Shown in pieces: positions 16,296-24,786 of a stretch of 64,000 nt of DNA. The notes under the pieces are model-generated. The model saw only the letters and a list, made by a program, of their open reading frames with translations, searched no databases and was not told the origin of the DNA. The position numbers and the translations under genes are program-made. Source of the stretch: Paenibacillus algicola (GTDB lineage: Bacteria > Bacillota > Bacilli > Paenibacillales > Paenibacillaceae). Within the stretch, counting starts at the first letter, position 1. The number at the start of each line of letters is the position of its first letter. The stretch lies in contig NZ_CP040396.1 in NCBI RefSeq assembly GCF_005577435.1, forward strand, positions 2,918,501 to 2,982,500. Reading direction: 5' to 3'.

Positions 16296-17378
16296 TCAAT
16301 CATTTTTATGCCTGCGAATCCATCGGCTGTTTACCAGAAAGAAAATCCGGGTCATCGGACTCCGCTTCATCAGCCGTTTGGACACACTGCGAACCAATTG
16401 CTGCTCACTGACTTTAGGATCGGATAAATATAATGCCAGAAGCCCCTCAATGATCATCCGGTGAAATCCTGCCGAAGGAATGGCTGCCACATCCTTGCGC
16501 GCCCATTCTACAATGGAGGTTAGCCTGCTCAGCATGGCTTCGGCGTCATCATAGTAATTGCAGAAATTCAGATCGCCGCCGATCCGGTCCTCATCCTGAT
16601 CAATCAGATAATCCAGCATGATGTGGAGACTGCATACATTAGGAAAGTATGCCGCATGAATGCTAGATGCATCCTGATCATCCAAAAACGGATCTGACGC
16701 CGCCAGGAACAGCATAAATACTCCCAGCGTTGATCCTGTCGCCGCGGCAAATTCGTTCCAGCGCAGGTGCGGTGTCCGGTGGGCATGAATGGACCACCAC
16801 TCCAGCAAAGCCGCCTCACGCTGCTCTGGATGAATGTGCTTGTGAACCTGAAGATCCGTGTATAACGAAGCTAAATCCATTATGTATGGTCGGGCTGCTT
16901 CGTATCCCTGCAGCTGGCTGATCGCCTCCCGGCAGGTCATGACCAGACGGGTCAGGTAGCCGCCGTCCTCTTTCTCAGAGCGATAAGCATAGTAGTCCTC
17001 CAGGGCCTTGTCCGGGGTTACGGCATCCAGCATCGACTGGTGAAGCTGCCGGAAATCCTTGGGATCCAGGGAGGTGCTTCGATCGCATAAATTATCCAAA
17101 TAATCACTGATCGTTTGATAAGCGACAATCAGCGGAATCAGAATATGCTTCTCCGGCAAATTCGCCGCAGCATAGACTGCGCCGCCCTGACAGTGAAACC
17201 GCTTCGTATCAATACTTGCCAGCGCCTGGCTTCTTAGCTCGTCATCAGGTATTTGCTCGGCGTCCCGCCGCCACTTCCCCAGTTCGGCAGAAACCTCGGG
17301 CAGAATAAATCGGTACACCCGGCTCATCAGGCCGATGGGACTGCGCGGAGCTTTACGGCTTAGCTCTTGATCATTCAA
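16296..17378 (-). CDS. ytpB: Tetraprenyl-beta-curcumene synthase family (YtpB, DUF2600)
   Basis: A protein of 360 residues in the DUF2600 family of large terpene synthases, which make C35 tetraprenyl-beta-curcumene from heptaprenyl diphosphate in Bacillus. The conserved aspartate-rich segment DYLDNLCDRS and downstream LDYLIDQDEDRIGGDLNFC are visible. The start is TTG 17378, nine bases after GGAGG; a longer frame from 17423 has no such site. The gene ends 19 bp before pfkA. The cyclase sqhC that would complete sesquarterpene synthesis is not in the window. Confidence 0.88.
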   Translation of the reverse strand: MNDQELSRKAPRSPIGLMSRVYRFILPEVSAELGKWRRDAEQIPDDELRSQALASIDTKRFHCQGGAVYAAANLPEKHILIPLIVAYQTISDYLDNLCDRSTSLDPKDFRQLHQSMLDAVTPDKALEDYYAYRSEKEDGGYLTRLVMTCREAISQLQGYEAARPYIMDLASLYTDLQVHKHIHPEQREAALLEWWSIHAHRTPHLRWNEFAAATGSTLGVFMLFLAASDPFLDDQDASSIHAAYFPNVCSLHIMLDYLIDQDEDRIGGDLNFCNYYDDAEAMLSRLTSIVEWARKDVAAIPSAGFHRMIIEGLLALYLSDPKVSEQQLVRSVSKRLMKRSPMTRIFFLVNSRWIRRHKND

Positions 17379-17523
17379 TGAACCCGGCCTCCACATGCTT
17401 GTGTTTTTTTTATATTCATCCAAATCAAACCTATTATAATATGATCATTCCTATTGTACAAATGAGTTCTTGACGAGGTTGTATAAAGAGGACAAAGATG
17501 GGGGGACGTCAAAAAAAGATCAA

Positions 17524-17553
17524 GAAAAAAACACAGCCCCGAGGAGCTGTGCC
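17524..17553 (-). terminator. Terminator after the cold-shock gene
   Basis: GGCACAGCTCC/GGGGCTGTGTT on the minus strand with a T run of seven. Confidence 0.8.
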
Positions 17554-17612
17554 TTCATCTTCATTACTGTAATGGTTCTTGCTTTATAAGATCCCCGTTA
17601 CACGGAGTTAGC

Positions 17613-17810
17613 TTACAGCTTGATTACGTTAGCTGCTTGAGGACCGCGGTTACCTTCAGTGATGTCGAATTCAACTTCTTGACCTTCGTCAAGAGTCTTG
17701 AAGCCGTCGCCTTGAATAGCGGAGAAATGTACGAATACGTCCTCGCCACCTTCGTATTGAATAAAACCGTAACCCTTTTCTGCGTTAAACCATTTAACTG
17801 TACCTTTCAA
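17613..17810 (-). CDS. Cold-shock protein, CspA/CspB family
   Basis: A 65-residue single cold-shock domain. RNP1 KGYGFIQY and RNP2 VFVHFSAIQ are present, together with [13 protein letters not shown] and the usual GPQAANV end. It binds single-stranded RNA and DNA. AGGAGG lies 6 bases before ATG. The leader is short (about 40 nt) and carries a small hairpin next to the binding site. Monocistronic. Confidence 0.97.
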   Translation of the reverse strand: MKGTVKWFNAEKGYGFIQYEGGEDVFVHFSAIQGDGFKTLDEGQEVEFDITEGNRGPQAANVIKL

Positions 17811-17855
17811 ATGAACAACCTCCTAAAAATACCGCCATCTATGGCGAATATCCAT

Positions 17856-17884
17856 ATTATATCCCATGTTCGAAAACAATGCAA
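17856..17884 (-). promoter_or_regulatory. Sigma-A promoter of the cold-shock gene
   Basis: On the minus strand -35 TTGCAT (17879-17884), a 17-base spacer and -10 TATAAT (17856-17861). Confidence 0.75.
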
Positions 17885-17986
17885 TCCGTTCATGGCTCTC
17901 ACGCAAAAATATGATGCTCATGATTTGCTTTTAGCACAGCGGGTGCGTTATCATTTACCCAAAAGCCCAAAAAACGGAGAATGCAT

Positions 17987-18220
17987 ATGATTAAAAAACA
18001 CGAAATATACAAAAGAGACAAGTGGAACATGATGACGGTCGAGGTGCAGGGCCGCTATCTCGTGCTCCGTGAAATCTCGGATCAGTGGGGCGAAGAAACG
18101 CATACGTTCATGAGCCGTCCGGCGCTGATGCAGTGGGCGCATAACCGATTCCCTGAAGAGGATTTCAAGGGGCGCGAGGATGAGTGGAATGAGCTGATCC
18201 AGAGCTTCAAGCAGGTCTAG
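17987..18220 (+). CDS. Hypothetical protein, 77 residues
   Basis: A small soluble protein with many Trp and charged residues (KRDKWNMMTVEVQGRYLVLR, FMSRPALMQWAHNRF). It looks like a small alpha/beta domain. GGAG lies seven bases before ATG 17987; the ATG at 17981 is too close to the site. It is followed four bases later by a small membrane-protein gene, so the two are probably cotranscribed. I do not recognise a family. Confidence 0.65.
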   Translation: MIKKHEIYKRDKWNMMTVEVQGRYLVLREISDQWGEETHTFMSRPALMQWAHNRFPEEDFKGREDEWNELIQSFKQV

Positions 18221-18224
18221 GCCG

Positions 18225-18407
18225 ATGGATTACTCCAATGCCGTCATTTTCATTATTCTGGCCTTCAGTCTTGGCCTGATTATGATCATGAACAGAGACC
18301 GGATTCCTGCGCAGCTGCGCAAAGGCATGGCGATTACCGCCATCTTCATGATTCTGTTTGCCTTTTATATTATTGTATACAGCTTTTTTACACTGGGTGC
18401 TTCTTGA
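18225..18407 (+). CDS. Small membrane protein, 60 residues
   Basis: Two hydrophobic segments (about 6-22 and 35-57) flank a basic loop NRDRIPAQLRKG. It starts four bases after the stop of the 77-residue gene with only a weak AGG site, so coupling is likely. No family recognised. Confidence 0.6.
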   Translation: MDYSNAVIFIILAFSLGLIMIMNRDRIPAQLRKGMAITAIFMILFAFYIIVYSFFTLGAS

Positions 18408-18484
18408 TCTGAGACCCGGATGAAAGCAGGCGCGGCAAGGCATACTATCGCTCGATACTGTTTCTATCGAGGAGGTTACTGCCA

Positions 18485-20404
18485 ATGAAGTACACCAGAG
18501 CACTGTGCCTGACGCTGGTGTTGTCCTTATTGCCGCTGTCAAGCCCCCATCCCGGCGCTTCTGTTCAGGCAACCCGGATGCCATTCAACGATAACCCGAT
18601 TAGGAGGATTTCAATGGAAACTTTGCCAAAGCGCACGGAAGTACCTGCCGAGCATAAATGGAAGCTGGAGGATATGTTTGCAGACCAGAAGGCCTGGGAT
18701 CAGACCTATGAGGAGGTCCGCAGACTGACGGAGAGCAGCAAGCAGTACCAAGGAAAGCTGAACGAGGCTGAAGCCATCAAGCAGTGCTTTGAGCTGGAGG
18801 ATGAGATCGGACAGCACACCGAGCGGCTTTTTGTATACGCCCATATGCATCATGATGAGGATACCGCAGACCCTACATACCAGGCGTTGACCCAGAAAGC
18901 CAAAAAGCTGAGTGTTGAGGTGGGCGAGGCCCTCTCCTTCATAACTCCGGAGATTTTGGCGATGACAGACAGCCAGCTCGATGAGCTGATCAAGAACCCG
19001 CTGCTGTCGGAGTATACCTTCACCCTGACAGAGATGAAGAGAGAGAAAGCCCATATTCTGTCCAAAACCGAAGAAGCCCTGCTCGCCCAGGTCGGCAACC
19101 TCTCTTCTGCTCCGCAGACCATTTTCGGTATGCTGAATAATGCAGATATGAAATTCCCGAAAATCAAGGATGAGAACGGCAAGGAAGTCGAGCTGACTCA
19201 CGGCAGCTACATCCAGTTCCTTGAGAATCCGAACCGTCAGGTCCGCGAAGCTGCCTTCAAGGCGGTCTATGAAACGTACAGCAAGCAGAAGAATACCATT
19301 GCTGCCACGCTGAATGCGAACGTAAACAAGAATATTTTTTACTCGCGGGTACGCAAGTATCCATCCGTATTGGAGATGTCGCTGTACGGAGACAACATTC
19401 CGAAGGAAGTGTACACGAACCTGGTCGATACCATTCACGAGAGCCTGCCGTTGCTGCACCGCTACATGCAGCTTCGCAAGAAGCTTCTCGGGGTAGATGA
19501 GCTGCATATGTACGATCTGTTTGCCCCGCTCGTGGATGAATACAAGCTGGACATCACCTATGAGGAAGCGAAGCAGCAGGTCAAGGACGGCCTTCAGCCT
19601 CTTGGAGCTGAATACCTCGGGTTTCTGCAGGAGGGCTATGATAACGGCTGGATCGACGTGTACGAGAATGAGAATAAGCGTACGGGAGCCTACAGCTGGG
19701 GAGCCTACGGCACACATCCTTATGTGCTGCTGAACCACAAGAACAACCTGAACAGCATGTTCACGCTGGCTCATGAGATGGGTCATGCGCTGCACTCCTT
19801 CTACTCGGACAATGCATTGAAATACCGGGATGCACAGTACACCATTTTCCTGGCTGAGGTGGCCTCCACGACGAACGAGGCTCTGCTGATGGATTATTTG
19901 CTCAAGAAATCTACAGATCCGAAGGAAAAAATGTACCTCCTCACGTACTATGCCGATCAATTCCGGACGACGGTATTCCGTCAGACGATGTTTGCCGAGT
20001 TCGAGAAAATTGTACACGAGCGCGCCGAGCAGGGAGATTCTCTGACTCCTCAGGACTTGAGCGACATTTACTACGAGCTGAATGTGAAATACCATGGCAA
20101 GGATATGGTGGTGGATAAGGACATTAGCATGGAGTGGGCCCGGATCCCACACTTTTACAACAGCTTCTACGTGTATAAGTATGCAACGGGCTTCTCCGCG
20201 GCTACGAGCTTCTCGAAGCAGATTCTGGAAGAGGGTCAGCCTGCTGTAGACCGGTATCTGTCCTTCCTGAAGAGCGGCGGCAGTGACTTCTCCATTCAGA
20301 TTTTGAAAAAAGCAGGCGTGGATATGTCTTCGCCAGAGCCGATCCGCGAAGCCATGAGCGTCTTTGAGGACGTCATTACGCAAATGGAGCAGCTTACGAA
20401 ATAA
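18485..20404 (+). CDS. pepF: Oligoendopeptidase F (M3 family), with possible secreted and cytosolic starts
   Basis: An M3B zinc metallopeptidase that cleaves short peptides. The HEMGHALH zinc motif lies near residue 430 of the long form. The frame opens at ATG 18485, behind a perfect GGAGGT eight bases away, and encodes a signal-like leader (KYTR, a hydrophobic run ALCLTLVLSLLPLSS, then a VQA end). A second ATG at 18614 has its own AGGAGG six bases upstream and gives the ordinary cytosolic PepF (METLPKRTEVP, 596 residues). Both starts look functional. The neighbours give no further hint of substrate. Confidence 0.93.
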   Translation: MKYTRALCLTLVLSLLPLSSPHPGASVQATRMPFNDNPIRRISMETLPKRTEVPAEHKWKLEDMFADQKAWDQTYEEVRRLTESSKQYQGKLNEAEAIKQCFELEDEIGQHTERLFVYAHMHHDEDTADPTYQALTQKAKKLSVEVGEALSFITPEILAMTDSQLDELIKNPLLSEYTFTLTEMKREKAHILSKTEEALLAQVGNLSSAPQTIFGMLNNADMKFPKIKDENGKEVELTHGSYIQFLENPNRQVREAAFKAVYETYSKQKNTIAATLNANVNKNIFYSRVRKYPSVLEMSLYGDNIPKEVYTNLVDTIHESLPLLHRYMQLRKKLLGVDELHMYDLFAPLVDEYKLDITYEEAKQQVKDGLQPLGAEYLGFLQEGYDNGWIDVYENENKRTGAYSWGAYGTHPYVLLNHKNNLNSMFTLAHEMGHALHSFYSDNALKYRDAQYTIFLAEVASTTNEALLMDYLLKKSTDPKEKMYLLTYYADQFRTTVFRQTMFAEFEKIVHERAEQGDSLTPQDLSDIYYELNVKYHGKDMVVDKDISMEWARIPHFYNSFYVYKYATGFSAATSFSKQILEEGQPAVDRYLSFLKSGGSDFSIQILKKAGVDMSSPEPIREAMSVFEDVITQMEQLTK

Positions 20405-20430
20405 CATCACACCCTGTTTATAGCGTTTAA

Positions 20431-20464
20431 GTAAATCCCTTGTCTTTGCGGCAAGGGATTTATA
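20431..20464 (+). terminator. Weak terminator after pepF
   Basis: TAAATCCCTTG pairs with CAAGGGATTTA, but no T run follows. Confidence 0.45.
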
Positions 20465-20486
20465 CTCATATGAAGGAGGAAGCATC

Positions 20487-20873
20487 ATGAAAATGCAGTG
20501 GTCCCTGATTCTTGGCCTGCTATTTGCACTTCTTACTGCTGTTTTTGCTGTCATTAATGTCGATCCGGTCTCGGTCAATCTGCTGTTCAGCACCGTATCT
20601 ATGCCGCTGATTCTATTAATTATCGGCTGCACTCTGCTGGGAGGGATTATCGTTGGCTCCTATGGCATCTATCGCCAATACCGGCTGCAACGAGAAGTCA
20701 AAGCCTTATCTGCCAAGCTGGCACAATATCAGGAGCTATATGGTGATTTGAATACCACAAATCTTACCGGTGAATCTTCTGTCGCTCAGGAGTCAGCGAC
20801 TCAGAAGGACTATGAATCAAACACTGATGACCTGTCCGCACCATCGGATGAGCTTGGCAAGGATAAGCTGTAA
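20487..20873 (+). CDS. LapA-domain membrane protein (DUF1049)
   Basis: A 128-residue protein. Two membrane helices (about 5-23 and 38-58) with the VFAVINVDPVSVNLLF turn are typical of LapA/DUF1049. A cytosolic coiled coil follows (about 65-95; LQREVKALSAKLAQYQELY), then an acidic Ser/Thr-rich tail. GGAGGA lies before ATG. In Gram-positive bacteria the role is undefined. Confidence 0.85.
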   Translation: MKMQWSLILGLLFALLTAVFAVINVDPVSVNLLFSTVSMPLILLIIGCTLLGGIIVGSYGIYRQYRLQREVKALSAKLAQYQELYGDLNTTNLTGESSVAQESATQKDYESNTDDLSAPSDELGKDKL

Positions 20874-20974
20874 TCTGCCCTCATCATGAAGGCAGGCTGC
20901 TGCTAGGGTCAAGGAGCACGCTCAGGCCGTATTTTAGCCTGCATATTATTCGAGCTAGAAGGAGTTAAGATCAC

Positions 20975-22009
20975 GTGAAGATACAACCGAATGAGAAATA
21001 TATTTTGGAGCTGCTGATGAAGCTGCTGAATACCCCGAGCCCGACCGGATTTACAGGCGGCATTATGAAGGAGATTGAGCAGGAAGCAGCGTCCCTTGGC
21101 GTAGCCTGCACCCGGAATGAGAAAGGCGGAGTTATCCTCTCTATACCTGGCAAGGATGGCAGCCGTACCGTTGGATTGAGCGGGCATGTGGATACACTGG
21201 GCGCTATGGTCAGGGCCATCAAGCCGGAAGGAACCCTGCGGCTGACGCGGATCGGCGGATTTATGATGAACAGCATTGAGAACGAATACTGCATCATCCA
21301 TACCCGCAGCGGACAGACATATACCGGAACCATTATGAGTACGAAGCCATCAGTACATGTGTACAGCGATGCCCGGACCTTTGACCGTGAAGAGCAGAAT
21401 ATGGAAGTACGGATTGACGAATGTGTTCAAAGCGCAGAGGATGTGAAAAAGCTGGGCATTGCCGTCGGTGACTATATCTCCTTTGATGCAAGGCCTGAAG
21501 CCACTCCAAGCGGCTACATCAAGTCTCGTCATCTGGACGACAAGGCGAGCGTCGCCGCCCTGTTCGGACTGCTGGAGTCCATGAAGCGTGAGCAATGGAC
21601 GCCGCAGTATCATCTCCAGATTCTGATCTCTAATTATGAAGAGGTCGGGCATGGCGCGGCCAGCATTCCTGATGAGATTAACGAGCTCATCGCTGTGGAT
21701 ATGGGCTGTATCGGCGATGATCTGAGCTGCAAGGAAACCGATGTATCCATCTGCGCGAAGGATTCCAGCGGCCCTTATGACTACGATATGACGAGCCGCC
21801 TGATAGAGCTTGCGGAGCGCGAGGGCATTCCCTATGCCGTCGATGTCTATCCATATTACGGCTCAGATGCCTCAGCAGCGCTGTCTGCTGGGAGCAATAT
21901 TCGCGCCGCCCTCATCGGTCCCGGCGTCCACGCCTCCCATGCTATGGAGCGTACGCACAAGCAGGCTGTATTGAATACCGTCAAGCTGCTGGCAGCTTAT
22001 ATTATGTAA
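20975..22009 (+). CDS. M42-family metallo-aminopeptidase
   Basis: A 344-residue cytosolic aminopeptidase (glutamyl aminopeptidase/FrvX-like). Metal ligands are visible in GLSGHVDTLG, RHLDDKAS and NYEEVGHG, and HASHAMERTH lies near the end. The start is GTG 20975, ten bases after AAGGAG. It is the last core gene before the insertion-sequence region. Confidence 0.93.
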   Translation: MKIQPNEKYILELLMKLLNTPSPTGFTGGIMKEIEQEAASLGVACTRNEKGGVILSIPGKDGSRTVGLSGHVDTLGAMVRAIKPEGTLRLTRIGGFMMNSIENEYCIIHTRSGQTYTGTIMSTKPSVHVYSDARTFDREEQNMEVRIDECVQSAEDVKKLGIAVGDYISFDARPEATPSGYIKSRHLDDKASVAALFGLLESMKREQWTPQYHLQILISNYEEVGHGAASIPDEINELIAVDMGCIGDDLSCKETDVSICAKDSSGPYDYDMTSRLIELAEREGIPYAVDVYPYYGSDASAALSAGSNIRAALIGPGVHASHAMERTHKQAVLNTVKLLAAYIM

Positions 22010-22195
22010 CGCCCAAGGCAGCAGCAAATCATACCTCCTTAACATAACCGCTGTTTAACTCTACGCATTACCGAGCAAAGGGAAAGGCCTGACAAAGATT
22101 CGCCGCTGCCACTCCTTCACTCTGGACAGATTACGAGCAAAAAAGCCCGTCCATGTGGGCTGGTCAAGACACCATTTAGTAGACATTGAACAGCC

Positions 22196-22249
22196 CTAGG
22201 CTGCAAGCTGGCGCAGGTACTCAACCGGCGTCAGCTTATTTAGTTTTCT
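22196..22249 (-). pseudogene. IS3-family transposase OrfB, C-terminal relic
   Basis: Seventeen codons and a stop read RKLNKLTPVEYLRQLAA, the usual C-terminus of IS3/IS150-type OrfB. Upstream the frame is closed by a stop and then by the nested element. The matching N-terminal part lies on the other side of the insertion at 24055-24309, but the catalytic centre is missing. Confidence 0.7.
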
Positions 22250-22266
22250 CTATGCTCTCCAATGTT

Positions 22267-22272
22267 ATAAAA
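22267..22272. repeat. Target-site duplication ATAAAA, left copy
   Basis: It abuts the left inverted repeat of the IS1634-type element; the second copy is at 24027-24032. Confidence 0.75.
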
Positions 22273-24026
22273 CCTAAGTTCCCGGAATTTATAACGAGGG
22301 AGGCTCTACTCCCAGTGCTCGAAATAAATCAGCCTGTTTTTGCGTTACCTCGCCCAAGATTCGACCGTGTCCAGGCGCTTCAAACCGCTCTATTGTGTCT
22401 AATTCATCCAGCAGCCCTTGCATTGTCCAGGAATCAAAGAGTCCGGCATCTTGCATGCGTTTCTTGACATAAGAAAGGTAAATAAGTGCAATAAATTCGA
22501 CAAATAGCTTGCCATTTAGTGAAGTTTCCGAAGAAACTTGCATTCTGCGGAAATTCAGTCGCTCTTTCAAATTGCCAAATGCCTTTTCTACGATGTCCTT
22601 GCTGCGGTACAGTGACAATGCTTCATCGGGAGCTTTGACTTCATTGGAGAGCAAGGCAAAGTAGCCATAGTTTTGAGCCGCCTCCAGCATCTTGTCCTCT
22701 CTCGGTACAATCCTGCGGCCGCGCTTCGGGGTCTCGGTCACTTCGAAATACTTGGTGTAGTCCTTGCGGCAATGCTCGCGCAGATTGCCTTCCTGCAGAT
22801 CTCGGTGCAGGCTCGTCAGATACTCATTCATATCCGCTTGGTCTCTGGCTGCTTTCTCCGGATTGTAATAGAGCAGGAGATAGGCTCGGCGCGTCTCTTG
22901 TAAGATATCGCCTTTGTACGGCCTCTCTTGCTCGTAGGCCCACTCGATTCTTTTGCAAATGCCGTAGGTGCCATACTGCGAATAAAAATTCGACCAGAGC
23001 TTGAGCCGCTCCCGTTCCTCTTCCAGATGTGCTTTCACGTAGGAGAGATTCAGTTTGACGCCGATGATAAATTTTTGATGGTTCTGATACAGATGATCCA
23101 CATTTCGCTTGCTGTAAAAGCCCCGATCCAGTACAACGTTTACTTTCTTGTAGCCCATGATGTGGAACTCTTGCATGAGTTGCCGGACCGTCTTGACGTC
23201 CGTCACATGGCCGGGAAGCTTTCGGTAGTAGAAGGGCAGGCCCGATTCTTCGCCAAAGAGCAGGGCCAGATTGATTTGCGGCAACCGGTCATGCTCCTTG
23301 TTCTTTCCCTTCTTCACTTGCTTGAGAATCTCGGAGTAACTGGAAATCGTGGTAATGTCGAATGCCCAGTACTCCTTTTCGATGCGTCGTCTGCCTTGTC
23401 TTTCGAAAAAGGCCATGCGCTGCGCCTCTTCAATAGACTGGAACAGTTCGCTGCTTCGCTGCGAAGGAATGTCTGCTCCACAGGGATGAATATGCATGCG
23501 CTGCCAGTGAGAAAAGCGGCTGAGCGAGTTGTTTTCTTCCAAGATGAGATAGTAGGCGATAGACAGAACCTTCTTGTAGCTGTCCGGGAAACACGCCTTG
23601 AGATCCGCTTCAACGCCAGTTTCCTGGCCGATTTGATCGAACAGGTAGGTTGCGCCGTAAAAACTGCGCAGAAAACCGGTAATTGGTACGGGGCCGCGCT
23701 TCTTGGCAGGGGCGCCTGACTCTGCCTCCGGCTCTCTCCGATACGCTCGGGTGGACACAATCTCTCCTGTCTTGGGATCGACTTTCCCGATGAGCGTCCG
23801 TTTTGCCCGAGACTGCTGTTTTTCTTTGTCCCAGTAGGGCTCGTTATTGTAGGCATAGGTAATGCCTGTCTTTTTATTCGTTTGATAAATGATAGCCATA
23901 ATGAACACCAACCTCGTTACACATTTTATATGTATGACGAGGTAAAATCAACCATTTTTTTAAGGAAACTCCTTGTCACTACGCGACTTTTTCGTTCAGC
24001 ATCGTTACACAATCCGGGAACTCAGG
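22273..24026 (-). mobile_element. IS1634-type insertion sequence, intact, 1754 bp
   Basis: One transposase gene lies between inverted repeats. The left end reads CCTAAGTTCCCGGAATTTAT and the right end, read inward, CCTGAGTTCCCGGATTGTGT; TAACGA follows in both, giving about 21 matches in 25. The direct repeat ATAAAA flanks both ends as target duplication. The element is nested in a decayed IS3-type element. Confidence 0.85.
22289..23899 (-). CDS. IS1634-family DDE transposase
   Basis: A full-length transposase of 536 residues in the IS1634 branch of the IS4 superfamily. The N-terminus (IIYQTNKKTGITYAYNN) and the core are characteristic: WAFDITTISSYS holds the first Asp, VNVVLDRGFYSKRNVDHL the second, and SKDIVEKAFGNLK the Glu. 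ATG 23899 gives MAIIYQT. No frameshift or stop is seen, so the element may still be mobile. Confidence 0.9.
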   Translation of the reverse strand: MAIIYQTNKKTGITYAYNNEPYWDKEKQQSRAKRTLIGKVDPKTGEIVSTRAYRREPEAESGAPAKKRGPVPITGFLRSFYGATYLFDQIGQETGVEADLKACFPDSYKKVLSIAYYLILEENNSLSRFSHWQRMHIHPCGADIPSQRSSELFQSIEEAQRMAFFERQGRRRIEKEYWAFDITTISSYSEILKQVKKGKNKEHDRLPQINLALLFGEESGLPFYYRKLPGHVTDVKTVRQLMQEFHIMGYKKVNVVLDRGFYSKRNVDHLYQNHQKFIIGVKLNLSYVKAHLEEERERLKLWSNFYSQYGTYGICKRIEWAYEQERPYKGDILQETRRAYLLLYYNPEKAARDQADMNEYLTSLHRDLQEGNLREHCRKDYTKYFEVTETPKRGRRIVPREDKMLEAAQNYGYFALLSNEVKAPDEALSLYRSKDIVEKAFGNLKERLNFRRMQVSSETSLNGKLFVEFIALIYLSYVKKRMQDAGLFDSWTMQGLLDELDTIERFEAPGHGRILGEVTQKQADLFRALGVEPPSL

Positions 24027-24032
24027 ATAAAA
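24027..24032. repeat. Target-site duplication ATAAAA, right copy
   Basis: It abuts the right inverted repeat and is identical to 22267-22272. A 5-6 bp duplication fits the IS1634 family. Confidence 0.75.
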
Positions 24033-24054
24033 GTGAGTATTCCTCAATACTCCT

Positions 24055-24309
24055 TTATGCTTCTTCAATGCTTCGAAGGAGAACCTTCATGTGGTTCACG
24101 ATCAGGCTGTATTGACGGTACAACTCATCTTGAATTCTGCGGTATCCCACAGTCTTGCTACGTTGCTCATAAATTGCTTGAATCTTCAGCTTGAGATCCG
24201 CATCAGGGTCTTGGGAATCTCGCTTTAAGTGAGCGTAGTAGCCTCTTCAGCTTACGCCTAAGTATGAGCACAGTCCTTTTATGCTTTGTTGCTCTTTGAG
24301 CTCATCTAC
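24055..24309 (-). pseudogene. IS3-family transposase OrfB, N-terminal relic
   Basis: The minus-strand reading DELKEQQSIKGLCSYLGVS, an internal stop, then RGYYAHLKRDSQD, IQAIYEQRSKTVGYRRI and VNHMKVLLRSIEEA is the typical N-terminal part of IS3-type OrfB. It has an in-frame stop after GVS and ends early, so it is dead. Only the last 17 codons reappear beyond the nested IS1634 element, so about 150-200 codons have been lost. Confidence 0.75.
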
Positions 24310-24433
24310 GACGTAATATTTTTATATCGTCACCACCCGATTCAATATGTGTCCCCTAAGAAGCTCTATACCATTTCGTTAAGCAGCTGATCAACTTTCT
24401 TTCATGTCTATACCTTACCGCCTCTCCCTTTAT

Positions 24434-24786
24434 TCAAACTTGGTGCAGCGTAAAAAGCCCTTTTGCCTGCTCAATTTTAGTCAGTTCTTTGGCCAGTACG
24501 TAGTTAATCAATTTTTCCTTAAATCCTCCCCCTCTAATGCAGCAATGCGGTTCAACCGTTCCAGCAAATAATTCTTAATGAGGGACGTATCCCGGGTATA
24601 CGTTTCTTCGTCTCTTGGCTTCAATGGGTCAACCTTAAGCATAGCCAAAAGTTCATTATCCGGTTTAGACAAAGGTTGAACGCTTTTGTTGTTTCTCGTA
24701 TTTGGATAGAATGCAGAAAGAAGCCACTCTCCATTAAAAACAGAGGTAGCTTCTTTAGTGATAAACAACATTTTCGCTAATATCAT
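24434..24786 (-). pseudogene. Small hypothetical gene, probably frameshifted near its 3' end
   Basis: The open frame (24508-24786) gives 92 residues starting directly after the stop of the stalk-domain gene (TAAATG), so the two are coupled. It contains YLLERLNRIAALEGEDLRKN and then stops. If one base is added at about 24522, the frame continues for 29 codons (KEKLINYVLAKELTKIEQAK, then GLFTLHQV) to a stop at 24434, in the same helical style. Either a real frameshift or a sequence error is likely. No family recognised; AT-rich like its neighbours. Confidence 0.55.

Larger units (their letters stand above)
22010..22272. other. Junction between core chromosome and IS region
   Basis: Apart from one end of a decayed IS3-family element (about 22155-22272), I see no gene. 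The segment TGGTCAAGACACCATTTAG (22161-22179) resembles an IS3-type terminal repeat. Confidence 0.45.

Noticed and set aside
18611..20632. 673-codon open frame on the minus strand, antisense to pepF
   Set aside because: It is a shadow of the strongly supported PepF frame; no binding site, family match or composition supports it.
22928..23719. 263-codon plus-strand frame in the IS1634-type transposase
   Set aside because: Antisense shadow of the transposase.
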